The position numbers were made by a program, and so were the translations under genes. The notes beneath the pieces are model-generated. The model saw nothing but the letters and a program-made list of their open reading frames with translations, was not told the DNA's origin and ran no database searches. A stretch of DNA of 50,755 nucleotides, taken from the NCBI GenBank assembly GCA_913056185.1, contig CAJXLV010000026.1, positions 1-50,755 on the forward strand, given 5' to 3'. The stretch is from an uncultured Bacteroidota bacterium (GTDB lineage Bacteria; Bacteroidota; Rhodothermia; Rhodothermales; Salinibacteraceae). Position 1 is the stretch's first letter, and the number at the start of each line of letters is the position of its first letter. Positions 17,242 to 24,919 of this stretch are shown here, one piece after another.

Positions 17242-19929
17242 TTAGGTCTCGATCGTCGCGGCCCCATCCCCGCCCGTCTCCGCAGCGTCGGCGGCCGACT
17301 CAGTGCCCGTGGGGGTCCCCGTCCCGAACGTCAGGCCGCCCTCCCCCTTGGCCCGCTCAATGCGGACGGTGTCGCCGTCCTCGATCGTGCCGTTGAGCAG
17401 CGCCTGCGAGAGGCCGTTCGCCACCTGCCGCTTCATCACGCGCTTCAGCGGGCGGGCGCCGAAGGCCGGGTCGTAGCCCCGGTCGGCGAGCCAGTCCTTG
17501 GCGTCGTTGGTGAGCGTGAGCGTCAGGTCGTGGTTCTTGGCGGCGAGCCGCTGCACGCGGCCGAACTGAATCTCGACGATCTCGCGGATGTGCGTGCGGC
17601 TGAGCGAGCGGAACATCACGATGTCGTCGATGCGGTTCAGGAACTCCGGCTTCACCTGCCGCCGCAGCATCTTCAGGACCTCTTCCTCCAGCTCCTGCTG
17701 CTGGGTCTCGGACAGGTGCCCGTCGACCTCGTCCATCCGCTCCGAGATCACGTCCGAGCCCATGTTCGAGGTCATGATGATGATCGTGTTCGTGAAGTCG
17801 ACCGTGCGGCCCTGGTTGTCGGTGAGCCGCCCGTCGTCGAGCACCTGCAGGAGGACGTTGAAGATCTCGGGGTGCGCCTTCTCGATCTCGTCGAGCAGCA
17901 CCACGGAGTAGGGGGTGCGGCGCACCGCCTCGGTGAGCTGCCCGCCTTCCTCGTAGCCGACGTACCCCGGAGCGGCGCCGATCAGACGGCTGGCCGTGTG
18001 GCGCTCCTGGTACTCGCTCATGTCGATGCGCACCATCGCGTTCTCGTCGTCGAACAGAAACTCGGCGAGCGTCTTCGCGAGCTCCGTCTTGCCGACGCCC
18101 GTGGTGCCCAGGAAGATGAACGAGCCGATCGGCTGGTCGCCCTCTTGCATGCCGGTGCGGCCGCGGCGGACGGCGTTCGAGACCACCTCGATGGCCGCGT
18201 CCTGCCCCACCACGCGCTCCGAGAGCTCCTCTTCCATGCGGAGGAGCTTCTGCCGCTCGCTCTCCAGCATCTTCGAAACCGGAATGCCGGTCCAGTTGGA
18301 GACGATCTCGGCGATGTCTTCGCTGCCGACCTCTTCTTTCAGCAGCGCGCCGTCTTCCTGAATTTCTTCGAGCTTCTCGTTGGCCTCCTGAGCCTCGGTC
18401 TCCAAGTCGGGAATCTCGCCGTAGCGGATCTCGGCGACCGCGTCGTACTTGCCCTCGCGCTCCAGATTCTCGGCCGTCACGCGGAGCTCGTCGATGCGCT
18501 CCTTCGCCGAGCGGACGGTCTGGATGAGGTCCTTCTCCTCCGTCCAGCGCGCCTGAAGCGCGTCGCGCTCGTCTTCGAGGTCGGCAATCTTCCGGTCAAT
18601 CTCGTCGAGCTTGTCGGCCTGCTCGCCCTCATCGCGGGTCACCGCCTCGCGCTCAATTTCGAGCTGACGGATCTCGCGGTCCAGCTGGTCGAGGTCGGCG
18701 GGCTTCGAGTCGATCTCCATGCGCAGCCGGGCGGCCGACTCGTCGATCAGGTCGATGGCCTTGTCCGGCAGCTGGCGGTCGGTGATGTAGCGCTCGCTCA
18801 GGTCGGCGGCGCTAATGAGGGCGCTGTCGTTGATGCGCACGCCGTGGTGCACCTCGTAGCGCTCCTTGAGGCCGCGCAGGATCGAGATCGTGTCCTCCAC
18901 GCTCGGCTCCTCGATCACCACCTTTTGGAAGCGGCGCTCCAGGGCGCGGTCGTCCTCGATGTGCTTGCGAAATTCGTCGAGCGTCGTGGCGCCAATCGCG
19001 CGCAGCTCGCCGCGGGCAAGGGCGGGCTTCAGAATGTTGGCCGCGTCCATGGCGCCTTCCGACGCCCCGGCGCCCACGAGCGTGTGCAGCTCGTCGATGA
19101 AGAGGACAATCTCCCCGTCGGACTCGGACACCTCGTTCACGACGGCCTTGAGGCGGTCCTCAAACTCCCCGCGGTACTTGGACCCGGCCAGGAGCGCGCC
19201 CATGTCGAGCGCCACGATGCGCTTCGACTGCATGCTCTCCGGCACGTCGCCCTGCACGATGCGCGTGGCGATGCCCTCGGCGATGGCCGTCTTTCCGACG
19301 CCGGCCTCGCCCACGAGCACCGGGTTGTTCTTCGTACGTCGGCTCAGGATCTGGAGCACGCGCCGGATCTCCTGCTCGCGCCCGATGACCGGGTCGATCT
19401 TGCCCTCGCGGGCCATCGCGTTCAGGTCCTGGGCGAAGCGGTCGAGCGCCTCGTAGCGGCTCTCGGCGTGCGGATCGTCGGCGCCCTGCCCACCGCGCAC
19501 GTCGTCGAGCGCCTCCATCACGCGCTCCTTCGACGCCCCCTGGTCGCGCAGCGCCTGCCCGATCTCGTTCTGGCCCTCGACGAGCCCGATCAGCAGGTGC
19601 TCGGTCGAGACGTACGCGTCGTCCATCACGTCGGCCTCGGCGCGGGCGCGGTCGAATACCTTCTTGAGGTCCTCCCCCACGTACTGGTCCCCGGCGCTCG
19701 CGCCCGTCACCGCGGGCAGCGCCTCCAGGGCCTCCTCGGCCTGTGCGCGCAGACGGTCCACATTCGCCCCCACGCGCCGCAGGATCGATACGGCCACGCT
19801 GTCCGGGGCGCTCAGGAAGGCCTCCAGCAGGTGCGGCGGCTCAATGCCCTGATGGGTCTTAGAGGCCGCCAGCTCCATCGCTTTCTGGACGGCCTCCTGG
19901 GCCTTGACCGTAAATTTTTGCAGGTTCAT
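17242..19929 (-). CDS. clpB: ATP-dependent chaperone ClpB (disaggregase)
   Basis: The product has 895 residues. The N-domain ([21 protein letters not shown]) is followed by AAA module 1 with Walker [14 protein letters not shown] and the block [15 protein letters not shown], the coiled-coil M-domain rich in Glu/Arg (about 410-530), then AAA module 2 with Walker [15 protein letters not shown], Walker [13 protein letters not shown] and sensor-2 GARPLKR. The M-domain and the lack of a ClpP-binding loop separate it from ClpA/ClpC. It works with DnaK to resolubilise aggregates. The ATG at 19929 fits the conserved start; an in-frame ATG 24 bases upstream is less likely. The gene stands alone, which suggests its own stress-regulated promoter. 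Confidence 0.97.
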   Translation of the reverse strand: MNLQKFTVKAQEAVQKAMELAASKTHQGIEPPHLLEAFLSAPDSVAVSILRRVGANVDRLRAQAEEALEALPAVTGASAGDQYVGEDLKKVFDRARAEADVMDDAYVSTEHLLIGLVEGQNEIGQALRDQGASKERVMEALDDVRGGQGADDPHAESRYEALDRFAQDLNAMAREGKIDPVIGREQEIRRVLQILSRRTKNNPVLVGEAGVGKTAIAEGIATRIVQGDVPESMQSKRIVALDMGALLAGSKYRGEFEDRLKAVVNEVSESDGEIVLFIDELHTLVGAGASEGAMDAANILKPALARGELRAIGATTLDEFRKHIEDDRALERRFQKVVIEEPSVEDTISILRGLKERYEVHHGVRINDSALISAADLSERYITDRQLPDKAIDLIDESAARLRMEIDSKPADLDQLDREIRQLEIEREAVTRDEGEQADKLDEIDRKIADLEDERDALQARWTEEKDLIQTVRSAKERIDELRVTAENLEREGKYDAVAEIRYGEIPDLETEAQEANEKLEEIQEDGALLKEEVGSEDIAEIVSNWTGIPVSKMLESERQKLLRMEEELSERVVGQDAAIEVVSNAVRRGRTGMQEGDQPIGSFIFLGTTGVGKTELAKTLAEFLFDDENAMVRIDMSEYQERHTASRLIGAAPGYVGYEEGGQLTEAVRRTPYSVVLLDEIEKAHPEIFNVLLQVLDDGRLTDNQGRTVDFTNTIIIMTSNMGSDVISERMDEVDGHLSETQQQELEEEVLKMLRRQVKPEFLNRIDDIVMFRSLSRTHIREIVEIQFGRVQRLAAKNHDLTLTLTNDAKDWLADRGYDPAFGARPLKRVMKRQVANGLSQALLNGTIEDGDTVRIERAKGEGGLTFGTGTPTGTESAADAAETGGDGAATIET

Positions 19930-20271
19930 GTCGTGCAGTTGGGGTTGGTGCAACGGATGGGAAGCGGCGAGGCGACGCTCTCAACACCGTCATCTCCGCC
20001 TCGCTCACTCGTTCTCCTGTCGAAAACTGTACCAGGACGTAACGGGCTGACAAGATGGCAGAGAAGCGCGCAATTCGTGATGACGTGATGCGCGATGAAG
20101 GGCGACGCTCACGAATCACGTGTCACGCATCACTCATCAGTATTTGTAACACACTGCGTCATTTTCCGGAACTTATGACGCGCTGCGTTATTTACATCCT
20201 CGCATCGTGGCAACGGCTGTACGTGCACGATGCATTCGCAGGCTCATCCCCCTATTCTCTGGAGGACTGCC
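19930..20271. other. Divergent intergenic region with short direct and inverted repeats
   Basis: This 342-base gap separates clpB (leftward) from the phasin-like gene (rightward). Around 20079-20150 there is a patch of recurring words such as CGTGATG, TCACGCATCAC and AATCACG that match in inverted orientation, giving imperfect dyads. Further on, CACTGCGTCATTTTCCG and GCGCTGCGTTATTTAC resemble each other. The region must hold both promoters. I cannot assign a named operator. Confidence 0.5.
20261..20265 (+). promoter_or_regulatory. Strong Shine-Dalgarno site of the phasin-like gene
   Basis: GGAGG lies six bases before the ATG at 20272. Such a site is rare in this window, where most genes lack one. 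It fixes this start and suggests high expression. Confidence 0.8.
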
Positions 20272-20946
20272 ATGACAGCCACAAACGATGACCGCACAAA
20301 CGGAAGCCGCACAAACGGAAGCCGCACAAACAGTGCCCTAAAGGCCCTGCCCGACGAGGTAACGGGCCGAGCCCGTGAGATCTGGCTTGCCGGCCTCGGG
20401 GCCCTGCAGCGCCTGGAAGATGAGGGCGACAAGGTATTTGAGACGCTGGTGGAGCGTGGCAAGCGCTACGAGGACACGCGCCGCGACCAGATTGAAGATG
20501 CCACCGAACACCTGCGTGATCGGCAGCAAGCCCTGACGCAGAACGTCGCCCAGCGCCTCGATACCGCCACGAGGTCGGTGGAGAAGGCCGTGTCGGACAC
20601 ACTGAGCGGCACTCTCGAGCAGATTGGCGTGCCCACGCGCACGGAGGTGCGAGACCTGTCGCGCCGCGTGGGCGAATTGTCCGAGAAGCTGGAGGCGCTC
20701 TCCGAGATGCTGGAGGCGCAGCCTCCGGCGGTGGAGGCACGGGTGTTCCACGTCGTGCCCGGCGACGAGGGCTGGATGGTGACGGTGGAAGGGGAACCGG
20801 ACCCCGTGAGCACACACGGCACGAAGAAGGATGCCGTAAGCGCCGCCCGCGAGACCGCCAAGGCACAGGCCCCCAGCACGCTCGTCCTTCACAAACAGGA
20901 CCGCTCGGTGCAGGAGAGCTTCTCGTACGACGAAGACGCGGAGTAG
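20272..20946 (+). CDS. Phasin-like protein fused to a DUF2188 domain
   Basis: The product has 224 residues. Residues about 25-145 are an all-helical, heptad-rich region (AREIWLAGLGALQRLEDEGDKVFETLVERGKRYE) typical of PhaF/PhaI-type granule-associated phasins. Residues about 158-220 match DUF2188 (VFHVVPGDEGWMVTVEGE, HGTKKDAVSAARETAKAQ, ending LVLHKQDRSVQESFSY). Phasins coat polyhydroxyalkanoate granules; DUF2188 is a small domain of unknown role. The N-terminus is an Asn/Arg/Gly/Ser-rich tail from a 15-bp repeat. A clear Shine-Dalgarno site and a strong terminator frame the gene as a single-gene unit. No PHA synthase is in this window, so the granule link is inference. A general coiled-coil stress protein is the alternative. 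Confidence 0.78.
   Translation: MTATNDDRTNGSRTNGSRTNSALKALPDEVTGRAREIWLAGLGALQRLEDEGDKVFETLVERGKRYEDTRRDQIEDATEHLRDRQQALTQNVAQRLDTATRSVEKAVSDTLSGTLEQIGVPTRTEVRDLSRRVGELSEKLEALSEMLEAQPPAVEARVFHVVPGDEGWMVTVEGEPDPVSTHGTKKDAVSAARETAKAQAPSTLVLHKQDRSVQESFSYDEDAE
20293..20337 (+). repeat. 15-bp in-frame repeat in the phasin-like gene
   Basis: The unit CGCACAAACGGAAGC occurs twice perfectly (20293-20322) and a third time diverged after ten bases. It encodes a repeated R-T-N-G-S tail. Being a multiple of three, copy changes would keep the frame. Confidence 0.85.
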
Positions 20947-20974
20947 GCGACCGAGGGCCCCGGCATCGACCCTG

Positions 20975-21013
20975 GAGCGGCCCATTCCTCATCCGGGATG
21001 GGCCGCTCTTTTT
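20975..21013 (+). terminator. Rho-independent terminator of the phasin-like gene
   Basis: GAGCGGCCCAT (20975-20985) pairs perfectly with ATGGGCCGCTC (20998-21008), followed by TTTTT. The minus strand has no T-tract, so it serves the plus strand only. Confidence 0.93.
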
Positions 21014-21039
21014 GTGCTGCCCTGCCGGCCCGGGATGCA

Positions 21040-22074
21040 TCATTCCGCGCGGTACGGGTCGGCCGCAAAGGTGCCCGCCTCCACGTCAACCCGGTAGGCC
21101 GCGTCGAGGGGCCGCTCATCGAGCCTGTACGTGTCTTTGTCCGTGAGCCGCACGACCTGTAGATCCGTGAAGGTAAGCGGCGTGCCGGGCACCAGTGTCT
21201 CGGGCGGGTGGTCGGCGTGTACGAGATAGGCCGCGTCGCCGTACACGGTGGCGGTTTGGTCCGGCCCCACCACAGCGGCCGTCGCCTCGTTGAGGCCCAG
21301 CCCGTAGAAGGCCTCAGCCCCGCGCTCGTCGATCTGCCGGGCCACAAACGCGATCAGCCGCCCCATCCGGTCGCGTTCGGCGAAGTGGCTGTCGGAAACG
21401 ACGCGGCGCAGCGACGGCCACCCAAACATCCCGTCGGCAACGCGAATCCGGTCGTCGTAGGGGTTGGCGAGGGCCTCCTCGGAGCGGACGCTGCCGGTGC
21501 ACCCGTCGTACACCGCTTCGCCCTGGATGGCAAGCCCGGCACTCCCGCCCCCAACGCCCCCGCCCCGCTCGTACACGTCGATCACCGCTGCGTGGACCGC
21601 CTGCCCGGCCCAGCCGACGTACTCGCACTGGTTGCCGCCCGCAAAGTAGACGCTCTCGGCGCGCCGCACCATAGCCGCCACCGTATCGGCATCCGCCGTG
21701 CGCGAGTCGGGGAGCGTGATGGTGGTGCACGAATGCACGCGGGCCTGCCTGATCAGGCGATCGCACTCCGGCGTCTTGCTTCCCGCGGACGGAAACGAGG
21801 CGGCGAGCACGACCACGTCGACGGGCTGGGACGAGAGGTGCCGGAGATGCGCCTGAAAGGCTGTGTCGAGGGGCGCGCCGTCGCCCTGCAGCAGAAGCGA
21901 GGGGCCGCTCAGGACGGGCCCCACATCTGTCGCGGGTCCGAGGCGCGTAATCTCTCCTCGAAACGAGCGCTCAGGAGGGGGCGACGGCGCATCGCTCGGA
22001 GACGCGTCGCAGCCGAGCAGCAGGGCCGCCCCGAGAAGAAGAGCCACTACGGAACGACCGTGGGGATACGTCAC
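21040..22074 (-). CDS. Cyanophycinase-like S51-family peptidase, lipoprotein
   Basis: The product has 344 residues. The N-terminus (VVALLLGAALLLGCDAS) has a lipobox with Cys at about 22, so it should be exported and lipidated. The peptidase part shows GGGSAGLAIQG, the S51 nucleophile Ser elbow, after the helix RAESVYFAGGNQCEYV, and then DSHFAERDRMGRLIAFVARQ, the His-containing block seen in cyanophycinases. Cyanophycinase cuts beta-Asp-Arg dipeptides from cyanophycin; bacterial extracellular forms exist. No cyanophycin synthetase is nearby, so it may use an external polymer or another isopeptide. It is convergent with the phasin-like gene. Confidence 0.85.
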   Translation of the reverse strand: MTYPHGRSVVALLLGAALLLGCDASPSDAPSPPPERSFRGEITRLGPATDVGPVLSGPSLLLQGDGAPLDTAFQAHLRHLSSQPVDVVVLAASFPSAGSKTPECDRLIRQARVHSCTTITLPDSRTADADTVAAMVRRAESVYFAGGNQCEYVGWAGQAVHAAVIDVYERGGGVGGGSAGLAIQGEAVYDGCTGSVRSEEALANPYDDRIRVADGMFGWPSLRRVVSDSHFAERDRMGRLIAFVARQIDERGAEAFYGLGLNEATAAVVGPDQTATVYGDAAYLVHADHPPETLVPGTPLTFTDLQVVRLTDKDTYRLDERPLDAAYRVDVEAGTFAADPYRAE

Positions 22075-22197
22075 CAGATCTCTTGCCAGGCAATGGAAAG
22101 GGCATGCTTCCGAACGCTACGAGGCGGCGCGCATACGCCCCGCGGACATTTACAACGCTTCTCACCCTGTCTCCGCTCCTTGGTTTCGCTCAGCGCC

Positions 22198-22671
22198 ATG
22201 ATCCACCAGGACGTCCTCATGCGGCAGATCCGCCAGTTCGCGCAGGCAATCGCGTCGCTCCTCCACCAGGCGCCCCGCGAGCAGCCCGACGAGGTGCTCC
22301 GCGCGATTGACGAGGCGTGCCAGGCCCACCTCGACGGGCGGGCGGACGACCTGCGCACCCTCCCGCCCGATGCGCTCTTGGAGCTGTGCCGCGACGGGGA
22401 GCACGTCGTGGCCGACGCGGCGCAGTCGATGGCGCAGGCCCTGCAGCAGATGGGCGACGCGCACGCGGCACAGGACGCGCCCGAGAAGGCCGGCGCCTGC
22501 TTCGGGCGTGCGCTGCTGTTGTACCGCCACCTCCTGCAGGATCCCGACGCGCCGGTGTCGTGGCAGTTCGGCACCACCGTCGCGGCACTGGGGGAGCGGG
22601 TGGAGGCGCTGCCGGTCGACGACGCCACGACGGAGGCGCTGGAGGCGCTGCGGAACGGGTCCGCACAGTAG
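22198..22671 (+). CDS. Small helical protein of unknown function (DUF6483-like)
   Basis: The product has 157 residues and is predicted to be mostly alpha-helical. The N-terminus MIHQDVLMRQIRQFAQAIASLL resembles a family of small bacterial proteins that I recall as DUF6483. The centre has a TPR-like pattern (QMGDAHAAQDAPEKAGACFGRALLLYRHLL). No catalytic motif or membrane segment is seen. The ATG at 22198 lies 123 bases from the divergent peptidase gene. I do not know its role. Confidence 0.65.
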   Translation: MIHQDVLMRQIRQFAQAIASLLHQAPREQPDEVLRAIDEACQAHLDGRADDLRTLPPDALLELCRDGEHVVADAAQSMAQALQQMGDAHAAQDAPEKAGACFGRALLLYRHLLQDPDAPVSWQFGTTVAALGERVEALPVDDATTEALEALRNGSAQ

Positions 22672-22739
22672 TGCCCTCACCGAGGACGTGGACGGCACTG
22701 AGAGGACCGCGACACCAGAGGGATGCTGTCGGTCGGCAC

Positions 22740-23015
22740 CTACCGCTCTTTCGTATGACGGACTCGGCGGCATTTGCCTATCGGCCTCTGCCGGACCAGC
22801 TCCGCCTCCAGGTCTCCCAACAACCGGTCAACACCGGCCCACCCCGAAGCGTCCGGCACCTGTGCAACGGCCGTGTACTCCCCAACATTCAGGATCACCA
22901 CCGGGTTCTCGTCTGCCTCCAGCCCAAGCATGACCTCTGCGCGCACGAACTCGGGGGTCACTCCGAATTTTTCCTCCACGGCCGTACAGATCCATTCGTA
23001 GTAGTCTGGGTTCAT
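22740..23015 (-). CDS. Small acidic protein of unknown function
   Basis: The product has 91 residues, opening MNPDYYEWICTAVEEKFGVTPEFVRAEVMLGLEADENPVVILNV with an Arg/Lys-rich end. The composition, acidic and aromatic at the front, looks like real protein, but I recognise no family. The ATG at 23015 is chosen over a longer open frame to 23216 whose extra part looks non-coding. It is preceded on the same strand by another small unknown gene 146 bases upstream. Confidence 0.6.
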   Translation of the reverse strand: MNPDYYEWICTAVEEKFGVTPEFVRAEVMLGLEADENPVVILNVGEYTAVAQVPDASGWAGVDRLLGDLEAELVRQRPIGKCRRVRHTKER

Positions 23016-23161
23016 GGGATGTCGCTGTTCCGAGTGAGGATTGTTCAGGAGGACACCTGTCTTCGCCCCCGGTTTTTTGCACAACGGGCGGTTCCTGCAC
23101 ACCGCTACCGCGTTGTCTCGGTCGAGCGTACCGTCCACTGCCGCGCCAAGACCGCCGTCCC

Positions 23162-23464
23162 TCAATGCCGTCGCTTGAGCTCGATGCCCTCTTCCTTCTT
23201 GAGCTCCAGTGCCCAAAGCTCCGCCCCCCGCTCAATCCGTCCCCACACGGGAGCCCTCCCGTTACAGACAAAACAAAAATTTTGCCCCTTCAGGGTACTC
23301 CACTTCTCGAAGACCGCAATGCTTTCGAGAGGGATCGTCTCGCGTACACGCCCCCACCAGGTCCAGCCGGAAATCACAACGGTGTCTTCGTAGAGCTCAA
23401 CTGTGCCGAACCAGAGGGTTCGGTCTTCAAGGTTGAGGGGGGAGGACAGCCTGGGCGTTGCCAT
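23162..23464 (-). CDS. Small protein of unknown function, PH/GRAM-like strand pattern
   Basis: The product has 100 residues, with alternating strands (RTLWFGTVELYEDTVVISGW, VRETIPLESIAVFEKW, LKGQNFCFVCNGRAPVWGRI) ending in a charged helix (ELWALELKKEEGIELKRRH). The strand-rich body with a final helix recalls small PH-like folds, but this is only an impression. The ATG at 23464 is the first Met before the conserved-looking part. Confidence 0.6.
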   Translation of the reverse strand: MATPRLSSPLNLEDRTLWFGTVELYEDTVVISGWTWWGRVRETIPLESIAVFEKWSTLKGQNFCFVCNGRAPVWGRIERGAELWALELKKEEGIELKRRH

Positions 23465-23734
23465 GCAGCGTCGAGCAAAAGGGTGGGGGTGGACAATCCG
23501 GGAGCCGTTTCGCCTGCCGCAGGGGCACGCCCGGCCGGGTCGTAGCACTGGGAGACTGAAGAGTGAGCGCCCCCCATCGGCGGCCTGGTGGGAGCGTTGG
23601 GAGCGCCGTCCGACGGTGTTCGGAACCGGGCTGTTCGTGAGCCAGGGAGGGGTGCAGAGCCGACGAGACCGTTCTCGATCGGTGGCCCCGGCGGAAACCG
23701 TGGTGGGGAGGGCGGTTTCCGCGTCGGGCCTGTC

Positions 23735-24265
23735 TTACTCAGCTTCGGCGTCGTTCTGCTCAGCTTCAGCGGCGTCCTGCTCAGGCAGGTCCATGGCAAT
23801 TTCCGTCACCTTTTCCACGTTTCCCTCCGGACCAAAGACCGGGTAGAAGGTGGCCTGGAGCCACACATCCGTTCCTTGCCGCGAGATCCGCCGAAACTGA
23901 CCGGTATGGGACCCTCCCTCCCGCAGCGTTTCCCAAAAGACGCGGTACGCCTCCGACCACGCGTATTCCTCCTCCACGAAGATCCGATGGTGCTCGCCCA
24001 CAATCTCGTCGCGGCTGTAGCCCATCGTATCGAGAAAGCCAGCGTTTGCGCCCAGGATGTGCCCGCCGGGCGTATACTCGGCGATGCTCCGTGTCTGGTG
24101 GATCGACTTGACTGGGAGCGCCCCGGCCCTGGCCCCGGCCCTCCTGCGCGCTGGACGTCGACGGGACGCGTCACTACTGAGCACACCGAGGACCTGCAGC
24201 TGTGTCTGAGGAGACGAGTCGAGAGGGAACAGCGAGTCGAATAACGCCTGGGCTGTGTTAAACAT
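23735..24265 (-). CDS. Single PAS-domain protein
   Basis: The product has 176 residues. After a variable, Arg-rich N-terminal 50 residues comes one PAS domain (about 58-160): IAEYTPGGHILGANAGFLDTMGYSRDEIVGEHHRIFV, then WETLREGGSHTGQFRRISRQGTDVWLQATFYPV, close to the PAS type found in front of methyl-accepting chemotaxis proteins. It ends in a very acidic tail (EQDAAEAEQNDAEAE). There is no kinase, cyclase or MCP output domain, so it must signal through a partner or bind a ligand on its own. The next gene on this strand upstream, 655 bases away, is a giant hybrid sensor. Confidence 0.83.
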   Translation of the reverse strand: MFNTAQALFDSLFPLDSSPQTQLQVLGVLSSDASRRRPARRRAGARAGALPVKSIHQTRSIAEYTPGGHILGANAGFLDTMGYSRDEIVGEHHRIFVEEEYAWSEAYRVFWETLREGGSHTGQFRRISRQGTDVWLQATFYPVFGPEGNVEKVTEIAMDLPEQDAAEAEQNDAEAE

Positions 24266-24919
24266 GGCGAGCGAAGAGGCTGAGCGGTTGAAAACTGGCG
24301 AAGTTGATTCGGTCTCATCAGGGGCACATCAGGCAGGGGCACACCAAGACGGCCGAGCCCCTGGGAAGCATGTGGTGCCGTCCCTGTGGTGCTCCGGGGT
24401 GGAGACTCGTGCTGCAGACAGCATGCCCTGCGGCCTTCACCTCGTCCCCAGAGCTGCGGCGGCGTGGATCTCGCGCATCCACAACGGCTGTCGGGATATT
24501 CGGCTGAGCGTCAATCCGCAAAACCGCTTCCGAGGCGATTGGCGGGGGTGGGGGTTGACCAAATCGCTTCCCAAGGGAGAAAACGGAGCGCAGAGATGCT
24601 TGTCATCTCCGTTCAAATCCTTTGCAGAAGCGTTCAGCCCACTCTACCATACAGCTTCGTTACGTTTCGCTGGCAGATCGGCGGCTGCGAGTCCGCGGCG
24701 AACAACGTGGAGGGCTTGGGGCGAGGCTGGCTTGGCTGCCGGAGCGTTTTCGCTTGTAGGGACGTGCTCGGGGGAACCGACGCATCGCAGGGCAGCCCCC
24801 CCCGGACGTGGGCCTCAGACGCCGCCCCCGAACGAGGCAGAGGGCCGAATGCACACGACAGGGCACCCACCAACGTGGGTCCTACAGACCGTGATTTCGC
24901 GGCGCCTCATCCGCGAGAG
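24266..24919. other. Intergenic region, no convincing gene
   Basis: These 654 bases lie between the hybrid sensor gene and the PAS gene. Several frames are open, as expected at this GC, but none shows a domain, a hydrophobic pattern or a normal composition. I see no repeat or RNA gene here. Confidence 0.5.

Noticed and set aside
17530..20088. Very long plus-strand open frame opposite clpB
   Set aside because: It mirrors clpB codons (third-base GC makes the opposite strand stop-free), is extremely Leu/Val/His/Asp-rich and has no domain. The minus-strand clpB is certain.
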